Shown: positions 1 to 8,177 of the stretch, in pieces
Numbering within the stretch: position 1 is the stretch's first letter
Layout: each line of letters begins with the position of its first letter
DNA from: Clostridiales bacterium CCNA10
Lineage (GTDB): Bacteria; Bacillota; Clostridia; Oscillospirales; Oscillospiraceae
Length of the DNA: 64,000 bases
Assembly (NCBI GenBank): GCA_003573975.1
Contig: AP018533.1
Location: 496,001 to 560,000 of the forward strand
Reading direction: 5' to 3'
Program-made: the position numbers and the translations under genes
Notes under the pieces: model-generated
What the model saw: the letters and a program-made list of their open reading frames with translations, nothing else
Told to the model about the DNA's origin: nothing
Databases searched by the model: none

Positions 1-2
1 AG

Positions 3-953
3 CTGGCGGAGCGTGGGATCAGCTGGCGGGTGCTCCCCGGTGTGTCCAGTATGCAGTATTTTGCCGCGCGGCTGGACCGTCCCTGGCAGGAGTGGCGGGT
101 GGTCTCCGCCCACGGGCTGGCCTGCGACCCAGTGGGGGAGGTGCTGGCCGCCAGGGGACGGCCTGTGTTCTTCCTCACCGGCGGAGCCGGCGGGGCGGCA
201 GCCCTGTGCCGCCGCCTGGCCCGGGCCGGACTGGGCAGCTTGACTGCCGCAGTGGGGGAGGCGCTGTCCTACCCGGAGGAGCGGATCGTGGAGGCCCAGG
301 TCTGGGAGCTGGCGGAGCAGGAGTTTTCCACATTATCCGTCCTGCTTGTGGACGGAGCGGCCCCTGTCTGGCCGGTGCGCTCCCAGGGGATCGACGACGG
401 GGCCTTCCTGCGGGGAGAGGTCCCCATGACCAAGCAGGAGGTGCGGGCTGCCGCCCTGGCCAAGCTGGAGGTGCGGGACGGGGCGGTCTACTGGGATGTG
501 GGAGCTGGGACGGGCTCGGTGTCTGTGGAGCTGGCCCTGCTGGCCCCCAGAAGCCAGGTATACGCCGTGGAGTACAAGGGGGAGGCCTGCGCCCTGATCC
601 GGGCTAACCGGGAGCGGTTCGGGGCGTATAACCTGGAGGTGGCGGAGGGCCGCGCGCCGGCGGCCTTGGCGGAGCTCCCCGCCCCGGACGGGGTGTTCAT
701 CGGGGGCTCTGAGGGGGAGCTGATCCCCATTCTGGAGGCGGCCCTGAGCCGGAATCCGGCGGCCCGGTTCTGTGTCACCGCCATCGCGGTGGAGACTCTG
801 GGGGTGGCAGTGGCCGCCTTTACCCAGCTGGAGATGAGTCCCCAGATCACCCAGATCACCGTGGCCCGCAGCCGCCGGGCGGGGGAGCGGAACCTGATGC
901 TGGGTCAGAATCCGGTGTGGATCGTGACGGGACAGAAGGAGGCGCTACTGTGA
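3..953 (+). CDS. cbiET: Precorrin-6Y C5,15-methyltransferase / decarboxylase, CbiE-CbiT fusion (5' partial)
   Basis: Bifunctional enzyme of anaerobic cobalamin (corrin ring) synthesis: the CbiE part methylates the ring and the CbiT part methylates and decarboxylates C12. The reading frame is open from the first bases, so the gene starts before the window. The CbiE tail carries the PGVSSMQYFAARL motif. CbiT follows from about residue 130, with the SAM-binding loop WDVGAGTGSVSVELA and then EGRAPAAL and GVFIGGSEGEL. The stop TGA overlaps the GTG start of the next cobalamin gene, so the two are translationally coupled. Fused CbiE-CbiT (CobL-like) proteins are common in Clostridia. The assignment is secure; only the N-terminus is missing. 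Confidence 0.93.
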   Translation: MAERGISWRVLPGVSSMQYFAARLDRPWQEWRVVSAHGLACDPVGEVLAARGRPVFFLTGGAGGAAALCRRLARAGLGSLTAAVGEALSYPEERIVEAQVWELAEQEFSTLSVLLVDGAAPVWPVRSQGIDDGAFLRGEVPMTKQEVRAAALAKLEVRDGAVYWDVGAGTGSVSVELALLAPRSQVYAVEYKGEACALIRANRERFGAYNLEVAEGRAPAALAELPAPDGVFIGGSEGELIPILEAALSRNPAARFCVTAIAVETLGVAVAAFTQLEMSPQITQITVARSRRAGERNLMLGQNPVWIVTGQKEALL

Positions 954-1600
954 AGCTGGAGCACGGGACCCCCAGGGAGATCGAGGGGGAGAGTATGCGG
1001 ATCATCGGCTGGGAGTTGGAGGCCATGGGGATCGTCCTCCCCGCCGGCTGTGAGGCGGTGGTGAAGCGGGCCATTCACACCACGGCGGACTTTGACTACG
1101 CCCGGAACCTGCGCTTCACCCCTGGGGCGGTGGAGGCGGGAGTGGCAGCCCTCCGGGCCGGGACTGCCCTGGTGACCGATACCAATATGGCTCTGTCCGG
1201 GGTGAACCGGGGGGCCTGCGAGCAGCTGGGGGTGGGGCGCTTCTGCTATATGGCGGATCCCCAGGTAGCGGAGCGGGCCCGGACGGAGCGCACCACCCGG
1301 GCGGCGGCGGCTGTGGACTGCTGGGCGTCAGAGCATCCCGCCGGGATCTTTGCTGTGGGCAACGCACCCACCGCTCTGCTGCGTCTGGCGGAATGTATGG
1401 AGGCGGGAACGCTGCGTCCCGCCCTGGTCATCGGGGCCCCGGTGGGCTTTGTCAATGTGGTGGAGAGCAAGGAGCGGATTTGGTCCGTGTGCCAGGACCT
1501 GGATGTCCCGGCCATTGTGGCTATGGGCCGCAAGGGGGGCTCCACAGTGGCGGCGGCGGTGTGCAACGCGCTGCTGTATCAGGCTGCGGGCCTGCGATAG
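950..1600 (+). CDS. cbiC: Precorrin-8X methylmutase (CbiC/CobH)
   Basis: Moves the C11 methyl group to C12 to give (cobalt-)hydrogenobyrinate in B12 synthesis. The 216-residue product has the family's length and motifs: the VVKRAIHTTADFDY block with the proton-shuttling histidine near residue 43, the TDTNMALSGVN block, and PVGFVNVVESKE near the C-terminus. I chose the GTG at 950 because AGGAGG lies 8-9 bases upstream and the codon overlaps the cbiET stop; an in-frame start at 917 would lie inside cbiET. It is the last gene of the cobalamin operon in this window and is followed at once by a strong hairpin. Confidence 0.93.
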   Translation: MKLEHGTPREIEGESMRIIGWELEAMGIVLPAGCEAVVKRAIHTTADFDYARNLRFTPGAVEAGVAALRAGTALVTDTNMALSGVNRGACEQLGVGRFCYMADPQVAERARTERTTRAAAAVDCWASEHPAGIFAVGNAPTALLRLAECMEAGTLRPALVIGAPVGFVNVVESKERIWSVCQDLDVPAIVAMGRKGGSTVAAAVCNALLYQAAGLR

Positions 1601-1607
1601 AAAAAAT

Positions 1608-1646
1608 CAGCGCCTGAGTCTGCAAGCGATGCAGGCTCAGGCGCTG
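1608..1646. terminator. Hairpin between convergent cbiC and the lysine exporter gene
   Basis: An 11-base stem (CAGCGCCTGAG paired with CTCAGGCGCTG), extended by inner TGCA/TGCA pairing, lies directly after the cbiC stop. A tract of six A lies on its left and a short T-rich stretch on its right. It probably ends transcription from both sides, because the next gene converges on it. Confidence 0.8.
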
Positions 1647-1657
1647 TCGTTTCTGCT

Positions 1658-2635
1658 TTAGAAGGGGAGTGCGATGATGGCGGGCACCAGAAAGGGGACA
1701 GACAGGGAGAGGACCGCCCCGGAGGTGAAGGAGTAGATGGCCATGCGGTCACTGGTGGCGCTGACCACTACGGGAAGGACGGTGTCCATGGCGGTGGCTC
1801 CCGGGAGGGCCACCGCTTCGATGTATCCGATGCGCTGAGCCACCATCGGGACCGCCACGATGGAGAAAAGCTCATGCATGATGTTGGAGAGAAAGGCGGT
1901 GGCGGAGACGCTCAGGGAGTAGGGGGCCAGCAGAGTGGGGGCCAGGGAGTACCAGCCAAATCCGGCTGCTGCTGCGGCGCAGTCCTTGACACCCATGGGG
2001 AGGAAGAACCCCACCAGTGCAGTGAGGGCCAGAGTGCCCACCGCCGTGGCCAGGGGGACCAGAAACACCCGGAACCCGGCGGCCCGGATGTCCCGGAGCA
2101 TATTCCCCTGCCGCCCCATGTCCAGTCCGACCAGAAAGAGCAGGAGATAGAGGCCGAGATTGATTACCGCGCCGCAGTGGGCGGTGACTGCGGCGGGGAG
2201 GAGGAAGCGGCCGGCCAGCATCCCCAGGACCACGGTCACCACGATCAGGATGGTGAGGGTGTGGTCCACATGGACTTGGCTTGTTTCCTGGGCAGTTTCC
2301 TCCTGAGCGGCCTCATTCTGGGAACGGCCCTGGGCGTCCAGCTTCAGCAGATATTTCCGCAGGATATGGACGGCCAGCAGGCTGCCGGCCATGGAGGTGA
2401 GGGTGATGATGAGGGCGTTGAGGCCGATGGTGGCCAGAGAGGTCACGATCTCATCGTTTGCCCCCAGCTCCGCCCCCAGAGTGACAATGAGGATCAGAAG
2501 GGCGGCGGTCTGAAAGCGTCCCAGCCAGGGCATGGGGCGGGACTGGATGGCGGGGCGGGAGCCCAGAAAGGCGCCCAGAGCCACCAGAGCCAGATAGACC
2601 GCGAGGTTCAAAAGGGTGCCGGACAGCTGCTGCAA
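1658..2635 (-). CDS. lysO: LysO-family lysine exporter (DUF340)
   Basis: Integral membrane protein of about 325 residues with some eight hydrophobic segments. The pattern matches the LysO/YbjE family: the GAFLGSRPAI loop, the TLGAELGAND stretch, and the C-terminal DTVLPVVVSATSDRMAIYSF motif. In E. coli LysO exports lysine and toxic lysine analogues. A charged linker near residues 105-125 replaces a loop of the E. coli protein. The start used is a TTG with a weak upstream GAGAG; no ATG is available nearby, so the exact N-terminus is uncertain. It stands alone between a convergent cobalamin operon and a divergent ClC gene. Confidence 0.8.
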   Translation of the reverse strand: MQQLSGTLLNLAVYLALVALGAFLGSRPAIQSRPMPWLGRFQTAALLILIVTLGAELGANDEIVTSLATIGLNALIITLTSMAGSLLAVHILRKYLLKLDAQGRSQNEAAQEETAQETSQVHVDHTLTILIVVTVVLGMLAGRFLLPAAVTAHCGAVINLGLYLLLFLVGLDMGRQGNMLRDIRAAGFRVFLVPLATAVGTLALTALVGFFLPMGVKDCAAAAAGFGWYSLAPTLLAPYSLSVSATAFLSNIMHELFSIVAVPMVAQRIGYIEAVALPGATAMDTVLPVVVSATSDRMAIYSFTSGAVLSLSVPFLVPAIIALPF

Positions 2636-2935
2636 AGGGGATCAACTCTCTTTCAGAAAATGGAAGGCGCCGCACGGCCGCGGGCGCAGTGATACGATGA
2701 TACCACAGCGGCGGAGAAAAGTCTATGTTTGGATGCCCTGTGGGACATCCAACATGCGGAAAATCCCCTCAGAGCGGGCAGAGGCTTTCCTCCGTGCTGG
2801 GGCTGTGGTACAATAGCGGTGACAAGTCGGACAGTCCTCCGAAGCGGGATGGCCGGGGACGGGCGGGCTGGGCCGCACAGACGGAGAGAGACAACGGGGG
2901 TGCAGAGGGCGCACACCGGAAAAGGAGAGAGAAAG
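2636..2935. other. Divergent intergenic region between lysO and the ClC gene
   Basis: No convincing gene. Positions 2725-2755 form a long imperfect hairpin (ATGTT..GGATG pairing with CATCC..AACAT) that would sit in the lysO 5' leader. A candidate extended -10 for the ClC gene, TGG-TACAAT, lies at 2806-2814. No fluoride or lysine riboswitch consensus was recognised. Confidence 0.45.
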
Positions 2936-4195
2936 ATGGAACAAACAGAGAGCCGGCTGGGGCGCTGGACGAAGCAGGGGATGCGGTTCCTCAAGTGGCT
3001 GCTGTACTCGGCGGGGATCGGACTGCTGGTGGGGGGCGTGGCGGCTGCCTTCCACCTGGGGATCGACTGGGCGGCGGAGCTGCGGGCGCGGGAGCCCTGG
3101 ATCCTGTGGCTGCTCCCAGTTGGGGGAATGGCCATCGTGCTGCTGTACCGGGTGTGCCGGATGGAGAAGGACCAGGGGACCAATCTGGTGCTGGCCGCGG
3201 TGCGGGAGGCGGAGCCGCTGAAGCTGCGCACCGCGCCGCTGATCTTCCTGTCCACCATTTTGACCCACCTGGTGGGCGGCTCCGCCGGGCGGGAGGGGGC
3301 GGCCCTTCAGCTGGGCGGCTCCATGGCGGCCTGGGTGGGGCGGGAGATCCGCCTGGACGCCAAGGACAGCCGGGTGATGGTGATGTGCGGGATGTCCGCC
3401 GCTTTCTCCGCCCTGTTCGGCACCCCGCTGACGGCGGTGTGCTTCTCCATGGAGGTGGTGAGCGTGGGCGTGATGTACTATGCGGCGCTGGTGCCCTGTG
3501 TGGTGGCCTCCCTGACCGCCCTTCAGGTGGCCCAGGGCTTCGGCCTGCACCAGAGCCCGGGCTATGAGATCGGCCGGGTGCTGGGGCTGGGGCCAATCTC
3601 CATGGTGCAGACGGCGGCGCTGGGGCTCCTGTGCGCCCTGGTGTCCATCCTGTTCTGCAAGGTGCTCCACACCGCCCCCAAGCTGTACGCCAAATATTTC
3701 CCCAACCCCCTTCTTCGGGCTGCCGCCGGGGGAGCACTGGTGCTGGCCCTCACCCTGCTGGTGGGCAGTCAGGACTACAACGGCGCGGGGGATGGGGTGA
3801 TCCGCCGGATGCTGGCTGGAGAGACCATCCCGGAGGCATTTTTGATGAAGATCCTGTTTACCGCCCTGACTCTGGGCGCGGGCTTTCGGGGCGGGGAGAT
3901 CGTGCCGGTGCTGTTTACTGGGGCGGCGTTTGGAACCACGGTGGGGCCGCTGCTGGGCCTTCCCCACGGCTTTGGTGGGGCGCTTGGCATGGCCGCGGTG
4001 TTCTGCGGGGCCACCAACTGTCCCATGACGGCGCTGATGCTGGCTTTTGAGCTGTTCGGCGGGGAGAGCCTGACCCTGTACGCAGTATGCTGCGGAGTGT
4101 CCTATATGCTCTCCGGGTACTACGGGCTGTACAGCGAACAGAAGATCGTCTACTCCAAGTTCCGCACGGAATGGATCGACAAAAAGGCCAGGTGA
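2936..4195 (+). CDS. ClC-family anion channel/antiporter
   Basis: A 419-residue membrane protein with the ClC signatures in order: GGSAGREGAALQLGG (the GREGP-type anion-binding loop), FGTPLTAVCFSMEVV, and GAGFRGGEIVPVLFTGAAFG (the GxFxP-type loop). The gating glutamate is present in GREG. No C-terminal CBS domains follow, so this is the short bacterial form. The ATG at 2936 follows AAAGGAGAGAGAAAG. An upstream in-frame extension to 2729 has no ribosome binding site and a non-membrane composition, so I rejected it. The GREGAALQ variant and the lack of a normal GSGIP loop resemble the fluoride/proton antiporter clade, but that is only inference. Confidence 0.88.
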   Translation: MEQTESRLGRWTKQGMRFLKWLLYSAGIGLLVGGVAAAFHLGIDWAAELRAREPWILWLLPVGGMAIVLLYRVCRMEKDQGTNLVLAAVREAEPLKLRTAPLIFLSTILTHLVGGSAGREGAALQLGGSMAAWVGREIRLDAKDSRVMVMCGMSAAFSALFGTPLTAVCFSMEVVSVGVMYYAALVPCVVASLTALQVAQGFGLHQSPGYEIGRVLGLGPISMVQTAALGLLCALVSILFCKVLHTAPKLYAKYFPNPLLRAAAGGALVLALTLLVGSQDYNGAGDGVIRRMLAGETIPEAFLMKILFTALTLGAGFRGGEIVPVLFTGAAFGTTVGPLLGLPHGFGGALGMAAVFCGATNCPMTALMLAFELFGGESLTLYAVCCGVSYMLSGYYGLYSEQKIVYSKFRTEWIDKKAR

Positions 4196-4198
4196 CCC

Positions 4199-5104
4199 CT
4201 ATTCCAGAGGAAGATAGAGGGAGAACTCACTGCCCTGCCCGGGCCGGGAGAAGAGCCGGAGATAGCCGCCCTGCCGGATCAGGATACGCCGGGTGAGATA
4301 GAGGCCCAGGCCCAGCCCATCCTGCTCCCGCACAGCCGCGCCCCGGTAGAAGCGGGAAAAGACCTGAGCCTGCTCCTCCTCTGGGATGCCGGGGCCGCTG
4401 TCCGTGACCCGGATGCGGCAAAATAATTCATAGCACTCGGCGGAGAGGGTGACTCTGCCCCCGGGCGGGGTGTACTTCAGGGCGTTGTCCACCACGTTGA
4501 ACAGGGCCTCCGAGGTCCATTTGGCGTCAAAGCGGGCGGAACCGGTACAGGGCTGGACGGTGAGAGAGATCCCCTTTTCCGCGGCTGCGGCCGCACCCTG
4601 AGCGGCCGCGTCCTCCAGCAGGGGCTGGATGGGGTGGAGGGCCGGGGAGAGGGTGAGGACCCCGGCGTCCAGCCGGGAGGACTTCACCAGGGCCTCCATC
4701 AGGAACGCCAGCTTCTCCGCCTGGCCCCGCAGGGCGCGGAGCTGCTCCTGTTGGGCGGGGGAGAGGGGACTTTCCTCCAGCAGAGAGCCATACAGCAGCA
4801 GGTTGGCGATGGGGGTCCTGGTCTGGTGGGAGATGTCAGCGATGAGGGCGGCGATCTGCCGCCGCTCCTCGTCCAGGGCTCGGGCGGAGGCGGCGGAGCC
4901 GTTCAGGAAGCGGGCCAGCCGGGCCTCCAGGGCGGAGGGAATGGACTCGTCGAAGGACTCCTCCAAAAAGCTGTTGTCAATGGCCTGGGACAGCATCCGG
5001 TCCAGCCGGTCCGCCTGCCTTCGGGCGCGCCGCCAGTGGTACAGGCCGAACAGGACGCCCCCCGCGGCCGTGAGGAGGGCGAGGAGCAGAAGCGGGACCG
5101 TCAT
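4199..5104 (-). CDS. Sensor histidine kinase with a single N-terminal membrane segment
   Basis: A 301-residue kinase. One transmembrane helix (residues 3-22) is followed by a short linker, the H-box ISHQTRTPIANLL (phospho-accepting His near residue 97), the N-box NVVDNALKYTPPG, G1 DSGPGIPEEE and G2 GLGLGLYLTRRI. With no extracellular sensor domain it probably senses in or near the membrane through a partner. The start ATG overlaps the stop of the upstream response regulator (ATGA), so the pair is coupled. The signal and target genes cannot be read from the sequence. The gene converges on the ClC gene with a 3-base gap. Confidence 0.92.
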   Translation of the reverse strand: MTVPLLLLALLTAAGGVLFGLYHWRRARRQADRLDRMLSQAIDNSFLEESFDESIPSALEARLARFLNGSAASARALDEERRQIAALIADISHQTRTPIANLLLYGSLLEESPLSPAQQEQLRALRGQAEKLAFLMEALVKSSRLDAGVLTLSPALHPIQPLLEDAAAQGAAAAAEKGISLTVQPCTGSARFDAKWTSEALFNVVDNALKYTPPGGRVTLSAECYELFCRIRVTDSGPGIPEEEQAQVFSRFYRGAAVREQDGLGLGLYLTRRILIRQGGYLRLFSRPGQGSEFSLYLPLE

Positions 5105-5760
5105 GGCTCCACCGCCCACACATAGCCCACGCCGTATACCGTCCGGATGGGGGCGTCGGTGAGCTTGGCCCGCAGGCGGTTCACGGCCACTGACAGGGCG
5201 TTCTCGTCCACAAATTCCCCGCCGTCCCAGACCTGCTCCAGCAGGCGCGCCCGGGGTAGAGTCTGCCCCCGGTGCTCCGCCAGCAGGCGCAGCAGCCGCT
5301 GCTCCGTCCGGGACAGCTCCAGCGGGACACCGTTCCGGGTGTAGGTCATCTCCTGGAAGTCAAAGGTAAAGGGGGGCAGCTCCAGCACGGTTCTGCGGGA
5401 GTGGGCGCGGCGCAGCAGGTTGTTTACCCGGGCACGCAGGACCGCCAGGGAGAAGGGCTTGGTCACATAGTCGTCCGCCCCCAGCTCCAGACCGGTGACC
5501 TGGTCCAGCTCCAAGTCGTTGGCGGTGAGAATGAGCACAGGCAGAGCGGAGCGGGCCCGCAGGCGGCGGAGCAGCTCCAGGCCGCTGCCGTCCGGGAGGT
5601 TCAGGTCCAGCACCACCAGGGAAAAGGGCCGTTCCTCCAGGGCCCGCTCCCCCTGGTCCAGGGTGGACGTCTGGATAAACCTCCGCCCCTCTCCCTCCAG
5701 GCCCAGCCGGATGCCCTGGCTGAGGGCACGGTCATCCTCTACGATCAGAATGTCATCCAT
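5101..5760 (-). CDS. OmpR/PhoB-family response regulator
   Basis: A 219-residue DNA-binding regulator partnered with the kinase encoded just downstream. The receiver domain (residues 1-115) has the acidic pair in IVEDDRAL, the phosphorylated Asp in LVVLDLNLPDGSG, and the KPF lysine in DDYVTKPFSLA. The C-terminal winged helix (125-219) ends with the family motif VYGVGYVWAVEP. It is the first gene of a two-gene operon; the kinase start overlaps its stop. Confidence 0.93.
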   Translation of the reverse strand: MDDILIVEDDRALSQGIRLGLEGEGRRFIQTSTLDQGERALEERPFSLVVLDLNLPDGSGLELLRRLRARSALPVLILTANDLELDQVTGLELGADDYVTKPFSLAVLRARVNNLLRRAHSRRTVLELPPFTFDFQEMTYTRNGVPLELSRTEQRLLRLLAEHRGQTLPRARLLEQVWDGGEFVDENALSVAVNRLRAKLTDAPIRTVYGVGYVWAVEP

Positions 5761-5885
5761 ACAGTCCGCCCTCTCTTTGCCCCACAGTCCGCTGCGGGGC
5801 TGATTTCAGCAATTATACCACGGGCCTTCCGGTGGGACAAGGGCGGCAGTCCGGCGGAGGGGCGGAACGGACCAGAGGAGAAAAG

Positions 5886-5950
5886 TGTAAAGTTGGCTTG
5901 ACATATCTTGCATGAGGTGTTATACTCCAAAATGTAAAGCAAGCTTTACA
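5886..5950. repeat. Two 18-base TGTAAAG/CTTTACA operator-like repeats
   Basis: TGTAAAGC-AA-GCTTTACA (5933-5950) is a perfect inverted repeat just before the ribosome binding site. TGTAAAGT-TG-GCTTGACA (5886-5903) is an imperfect copy covering the -35 box, 47 bases upstream. One copy at -35 and one after -10 is the layout expected for autorepression by the small HTH protein encoded next. Confidence 0.75.
5898..5926 (+). promoter_or_regulatory. Sigma-A-type promoter of the XRE/DUF2178-like operon
   Basis: TTGACA at 5898-5903, a 17-base spacer, and TATACT at 5921-5926: the best promoter match seen in the window. It lies 41 bases upstream of the regulator start. The -35 element is inside the first of two operator-like repeats. 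Confidence 0.85.
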
Positions 5951-5967
5951 AATGAGGAGGTGATGGC

Positions 5968-6168
5968 GTGACCAACCGGATCGCAGAGCTGCGAAAGGAG
6001 CGGAAGCTGTCCCAAGCGGAGCTGGCGGAGGCGGTGGACGTCACCCGCCAGACCATCATTTCACTGGAAAGCGGGCGGTACAACGCCTCGCTGCTGCTGG
6101 CCCACCGGATCGCCCGCTATTTCGGTCTGACCATCGAGGCGGTGTTCCTGTTTGATGAGGAAGAATGA
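5968..6168 (+). CDS. Small XRE-family HTH regulator (Cro/CI type)
   Basis: A 66-residue protein that is almost entirely one helix-turn-helix domain. The recognition region is [21 protein letters not shown], followed by [15 protein letters not shown]. This compact form (YozG/YgzD-like) usually sits beside a small membrane protein of the DUF2178 kind, as here. The GTG at 5968 is used because GAGGAGG lies 7 bases upstream; the nearby ATG at 5963 runs into a stop after two codons. It very likely binds the paired TGTAAAG repeats in its own promoter. The physiological signal is unknown. Confidence 0.9.
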   Translation: MTNRIAELRKERKLSQAELAEAVDVTRQTIISLESGRYNASLLLAHRIARYFGLTIEAVFLFDEEE

Positions 6169-6211
6169 CAGACCCGCTTCGCCGGGGCGGGCATGACAGG
6201 AGGGTGCTGGA

Positions 6212-6637
6212 ATGAAATATATTCAAAGGAAAACTGTGCTGCTGGGATCTGTTCTGGGGGTGGCCGTGGGCCTCTTTGCCGGCGCGCTGGTGCTGGGCGA
6301 ACGGCTCTCCCCTCCGGTGAGCGGACTGTGCTTTGGAGTGGCCGGGATCCTGGGCGGGGTGGCCGGTTCCCGCCTGATCATGGCTCGTGTGGAGCGGAAC
6401 TGGACACCGGAGGAGCGAAAGGAGATCGAGCGGGGGGAGCGGGACGAGCGCAATGTGACCATCCGGGAGAAGGCGGCGTACTCCAGCTGGTACTGGAGCC
6501 TGTATCTGCTGTGGGGGCTGTGGCTGCTGACCCTGGTGACGCAGGGCGGGATGTATGTGGCCTTTGTGTCGGCGGCCATCGTGCTGCACTGTATTTTTTA
6601 CATGGTCAATGTCGGGCGCTGGTCCCGGCGGATGTGA
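6212..6637 (+). CDS. Small membrane protein, DUF2178-like, paired with the XRE regulator
   Basis: A 141-residue protein with four hydrophobic segments in two pairs (about residues 9-30 and 36-56, then 93-110 and 115-135), separated by a highly charged loop containing PEERKEIERGERDERN. That charged loop, and the position directly after a 66-residue XRE regulator, resemble the DUF2178 family. No enzymatic motif is visible. It probably shares the strong promoter at 5898-5926. The function is unknown; a role in a membrane stress response or as a self-protection partner is only a guess from the pairing. Confidence 0.75.
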   Translation: MKYIQRKTVLLGSVLGVAVGLFAGALVLGERLSPPVSGLCFGVAGILGGVAGSRLIMARVERNWTPEERKEIERGERDERNVTIREKAAYSSWYWSLYLLWGLWLLTLVTQGGMYVAFVSAAIVLHCIFYMVNVGRWSRRM

Positions 6638-6706
6638 CCCACCCGGTTCCCGGTGGTTCCTGCTCCGGGAAGAGACTGGAAAAGACAAGAAAGAGGAGGA
6701 ATTACG

Positions 6707-7225
6707 GTGCAATATCAGAAGGAATACCATTCTCCCCTGGGGGAGATGCTGTTGGCGGCGGATGACGAGGGTCTGGTCGGGATCTGGTTCCAGGGGGCGG
6801 TGCACTTTGGACGGGGGCTGGAGCCCGGGGGCCGGGAGGGGGAGCACCCCTTTCTGTCGGAGGCGGAACGGTGGCTGGACTGCTACTTCTCCGGCCATGA
6901 GCCGGAGTTCCAGCCGCCCATCCACTGGAGCGGCACCCCGTTTCAGCAGACCGTGTGGGGGCTGCTGCGGCAGATCCCATACGGGGCCACCATCACCTAT
7001 GGAGAACTGGCCGTGCGTGCGGCGGAGCAGCTGGGCCGGCCTGGAATGTCGGCCCAGGCGGTGGGCGGGGCTGTGGCCCGCAATCCGATCTCCGTTCTGG
7101 TGCCCTGCCACCGGGTGGTGGGGGCGGACGGCAGCCTGACCGGATATGCCGGCGGCCTGGAGCGGAAGCGCCGGCTGCTGGATCTGGAGGCTGCGGGGAG
7201 AACCTGCCCAGATCAGGCGGATTAG
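6707..7225 (+). CDS. ogt: Methylated-DNA--protein-cysteine S-methyltransferase
   Basis: Suicide DNA repair protein that moves alkyl groups from O6-methylguanine to its own cysteine. The 172-residue product has the family's N-terminal ribonuclease-H-like part and a C-terminal domain with FQQTVWGLLRQIPYG, the HTH region GGAVARNPISVLV, and the active-site block PCHRVVGADGSLTGYAGG. The GTG at 6707 follows AAGAGGAGG at suitable spacing. It lies 69 bases after the membrane protein gene on the same strand and may be co-transcribed. Confidence 0.93.
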   Translation: MQYQKEYHSPLGEMLLAADDEGLVGIWFQGAVHFGRGLEPGGREGEHPFLSEAERWLDCYFSGHEPEFQPPIHWSGTPFQQTVWGLLRQIPYGATITYGELAVRAAEQLGRPGMSAQAVGGAVARNPISVLVPCHRVVGADGSLTGYAGGLERKRRLLDLEAAGRTCPDQAD

Positions 7226-7274
7226 GAGGAAAGCTGACCGGCGGGACCGTGATACTAAAAAGGGCGGTTTTATT

Positions 7275-7855
7275 TTACTTTTCCCGGATCAGCTCAGCCA
7301 GCTTCTCCTCACATTCCTCCTCGGTGGCGGCGTAGATGTTCCGAGCCATGCGCTTCTAGCCTGGATCAGTAACCGTTGGATCTCCTCTGGCGTCAGGACC
7401 TTCATTTATCTGGGCTTGGCAAATGGCAGCTTACATCCATCCGAAAGATTTCGGAAGATCAGTTTTTCTTCCACGGCCTTGTCCAGCGCGGCATGGAGGA
7501 TGGTGTGGATGCCGCGAACGGTCTGGTCTAACAGTCCTTCGCCGTAGAGCTCGGTCCGTATCAGCCGGCCACCCTTTTTAAGGGATACATAGAATTCCTG
7601 GATGTCTGCGGTGGTCAGCTTGTCCAGATGGATTTGCCCTAACTCTTGGATGATATGCTGATAGATCCGCCGTTCATAGGACATCTGCGTGTTCGGGCGG
7701 AGATTTGGCTTTTTATATCCTTGATACCAGAGGTCCAGCCAATCGGCCAGTAAGATTCCGGTTTTAGGCTGGTCCGGCGCAGGTTCTTTCAGCGCATCCC
7801 GAAGTTGTGCCAGCTTTGCTGCACACTCCGACTTGGTTTTGGCGAGGACATTTCA
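7275..7855 (-). pseudogene. Tyrosine-recombinase (integrase) remnant of a lost integrative element
   Basis: Read leftwards, a degraded Tn916-type integrase. It opens with the N-terminal DNA-binding tail (KTKSECAAKLAQLRDAL), then the SAM-like core-binding domain (LLADWLDLWYQGYKKPNLRPN onwards, 7406-7850), ending at a stop after KLPFAKPR. In another frame at about 7340-7400 comes KVLTPEEIQRLLIQA, the usual entry to the catalytic domain, and then a separate scrap reading MARNIYAATEEECEEKLAE to a stop at 7275. That scrap resembles an integrase N-terminal tail again. The catalytic R-H-R-Y region is absent. The element is dead; its attachment sites were not found. Confidence 0.75.
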
Positions 7856-8177
7856 AGTATAAAACTCTGCAAAAATAAAAAAGACATGATTTGCAGATCT
7901 TTAAGTAGAACAACATCGGAGCACATCATTCTAAAAGAGACAGCAAACCATGTCAAAAAATATACAGATAGATGAAGATGCGATAAAGGGACGGTTCAAG
8001 TAACTTGTGAACTGGTTTGTAGAAGAAACCTTTAAAACACTGCTGTTGGCTGGGGTAAGTACACCCTCTTGGTCAGCATAGCAAATACTTTTGTGGGCAA
8101 CAGAATCAGTACCACGTCCAAAATAAGACGATACGACGGATATGACTCCTTCCCTCACCTGAACAGCGAAAGAGGAA
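7856..8177. other. Gene-free, AT-richer gap between integrase remnant and M20 gene
   Basis: About 320 bases with clearly lower GC than either side. An open stretch on the minus strand continues from the M20 gene region, but it has no family signature and no ribosome binding site. It probably belongs to the same eroded insertion as the integrase remnant. Confidence 0.4.

Noticed and set aside
2729..2935. An N-terminal extension of the ClC protein
   Set aside because: The extra 69 codons contain the lysO leader hairpin, lack hydrophobic segments and have no ribosome binding site, whereas a clear one precedes the ATG at 2936.
2636..2935. A fluoride riboswitch in front of the ClC gene
   Set aside because: The conserved riboswitch core and pseudoknot sequence were not found; only an unrelated hairpin is present.
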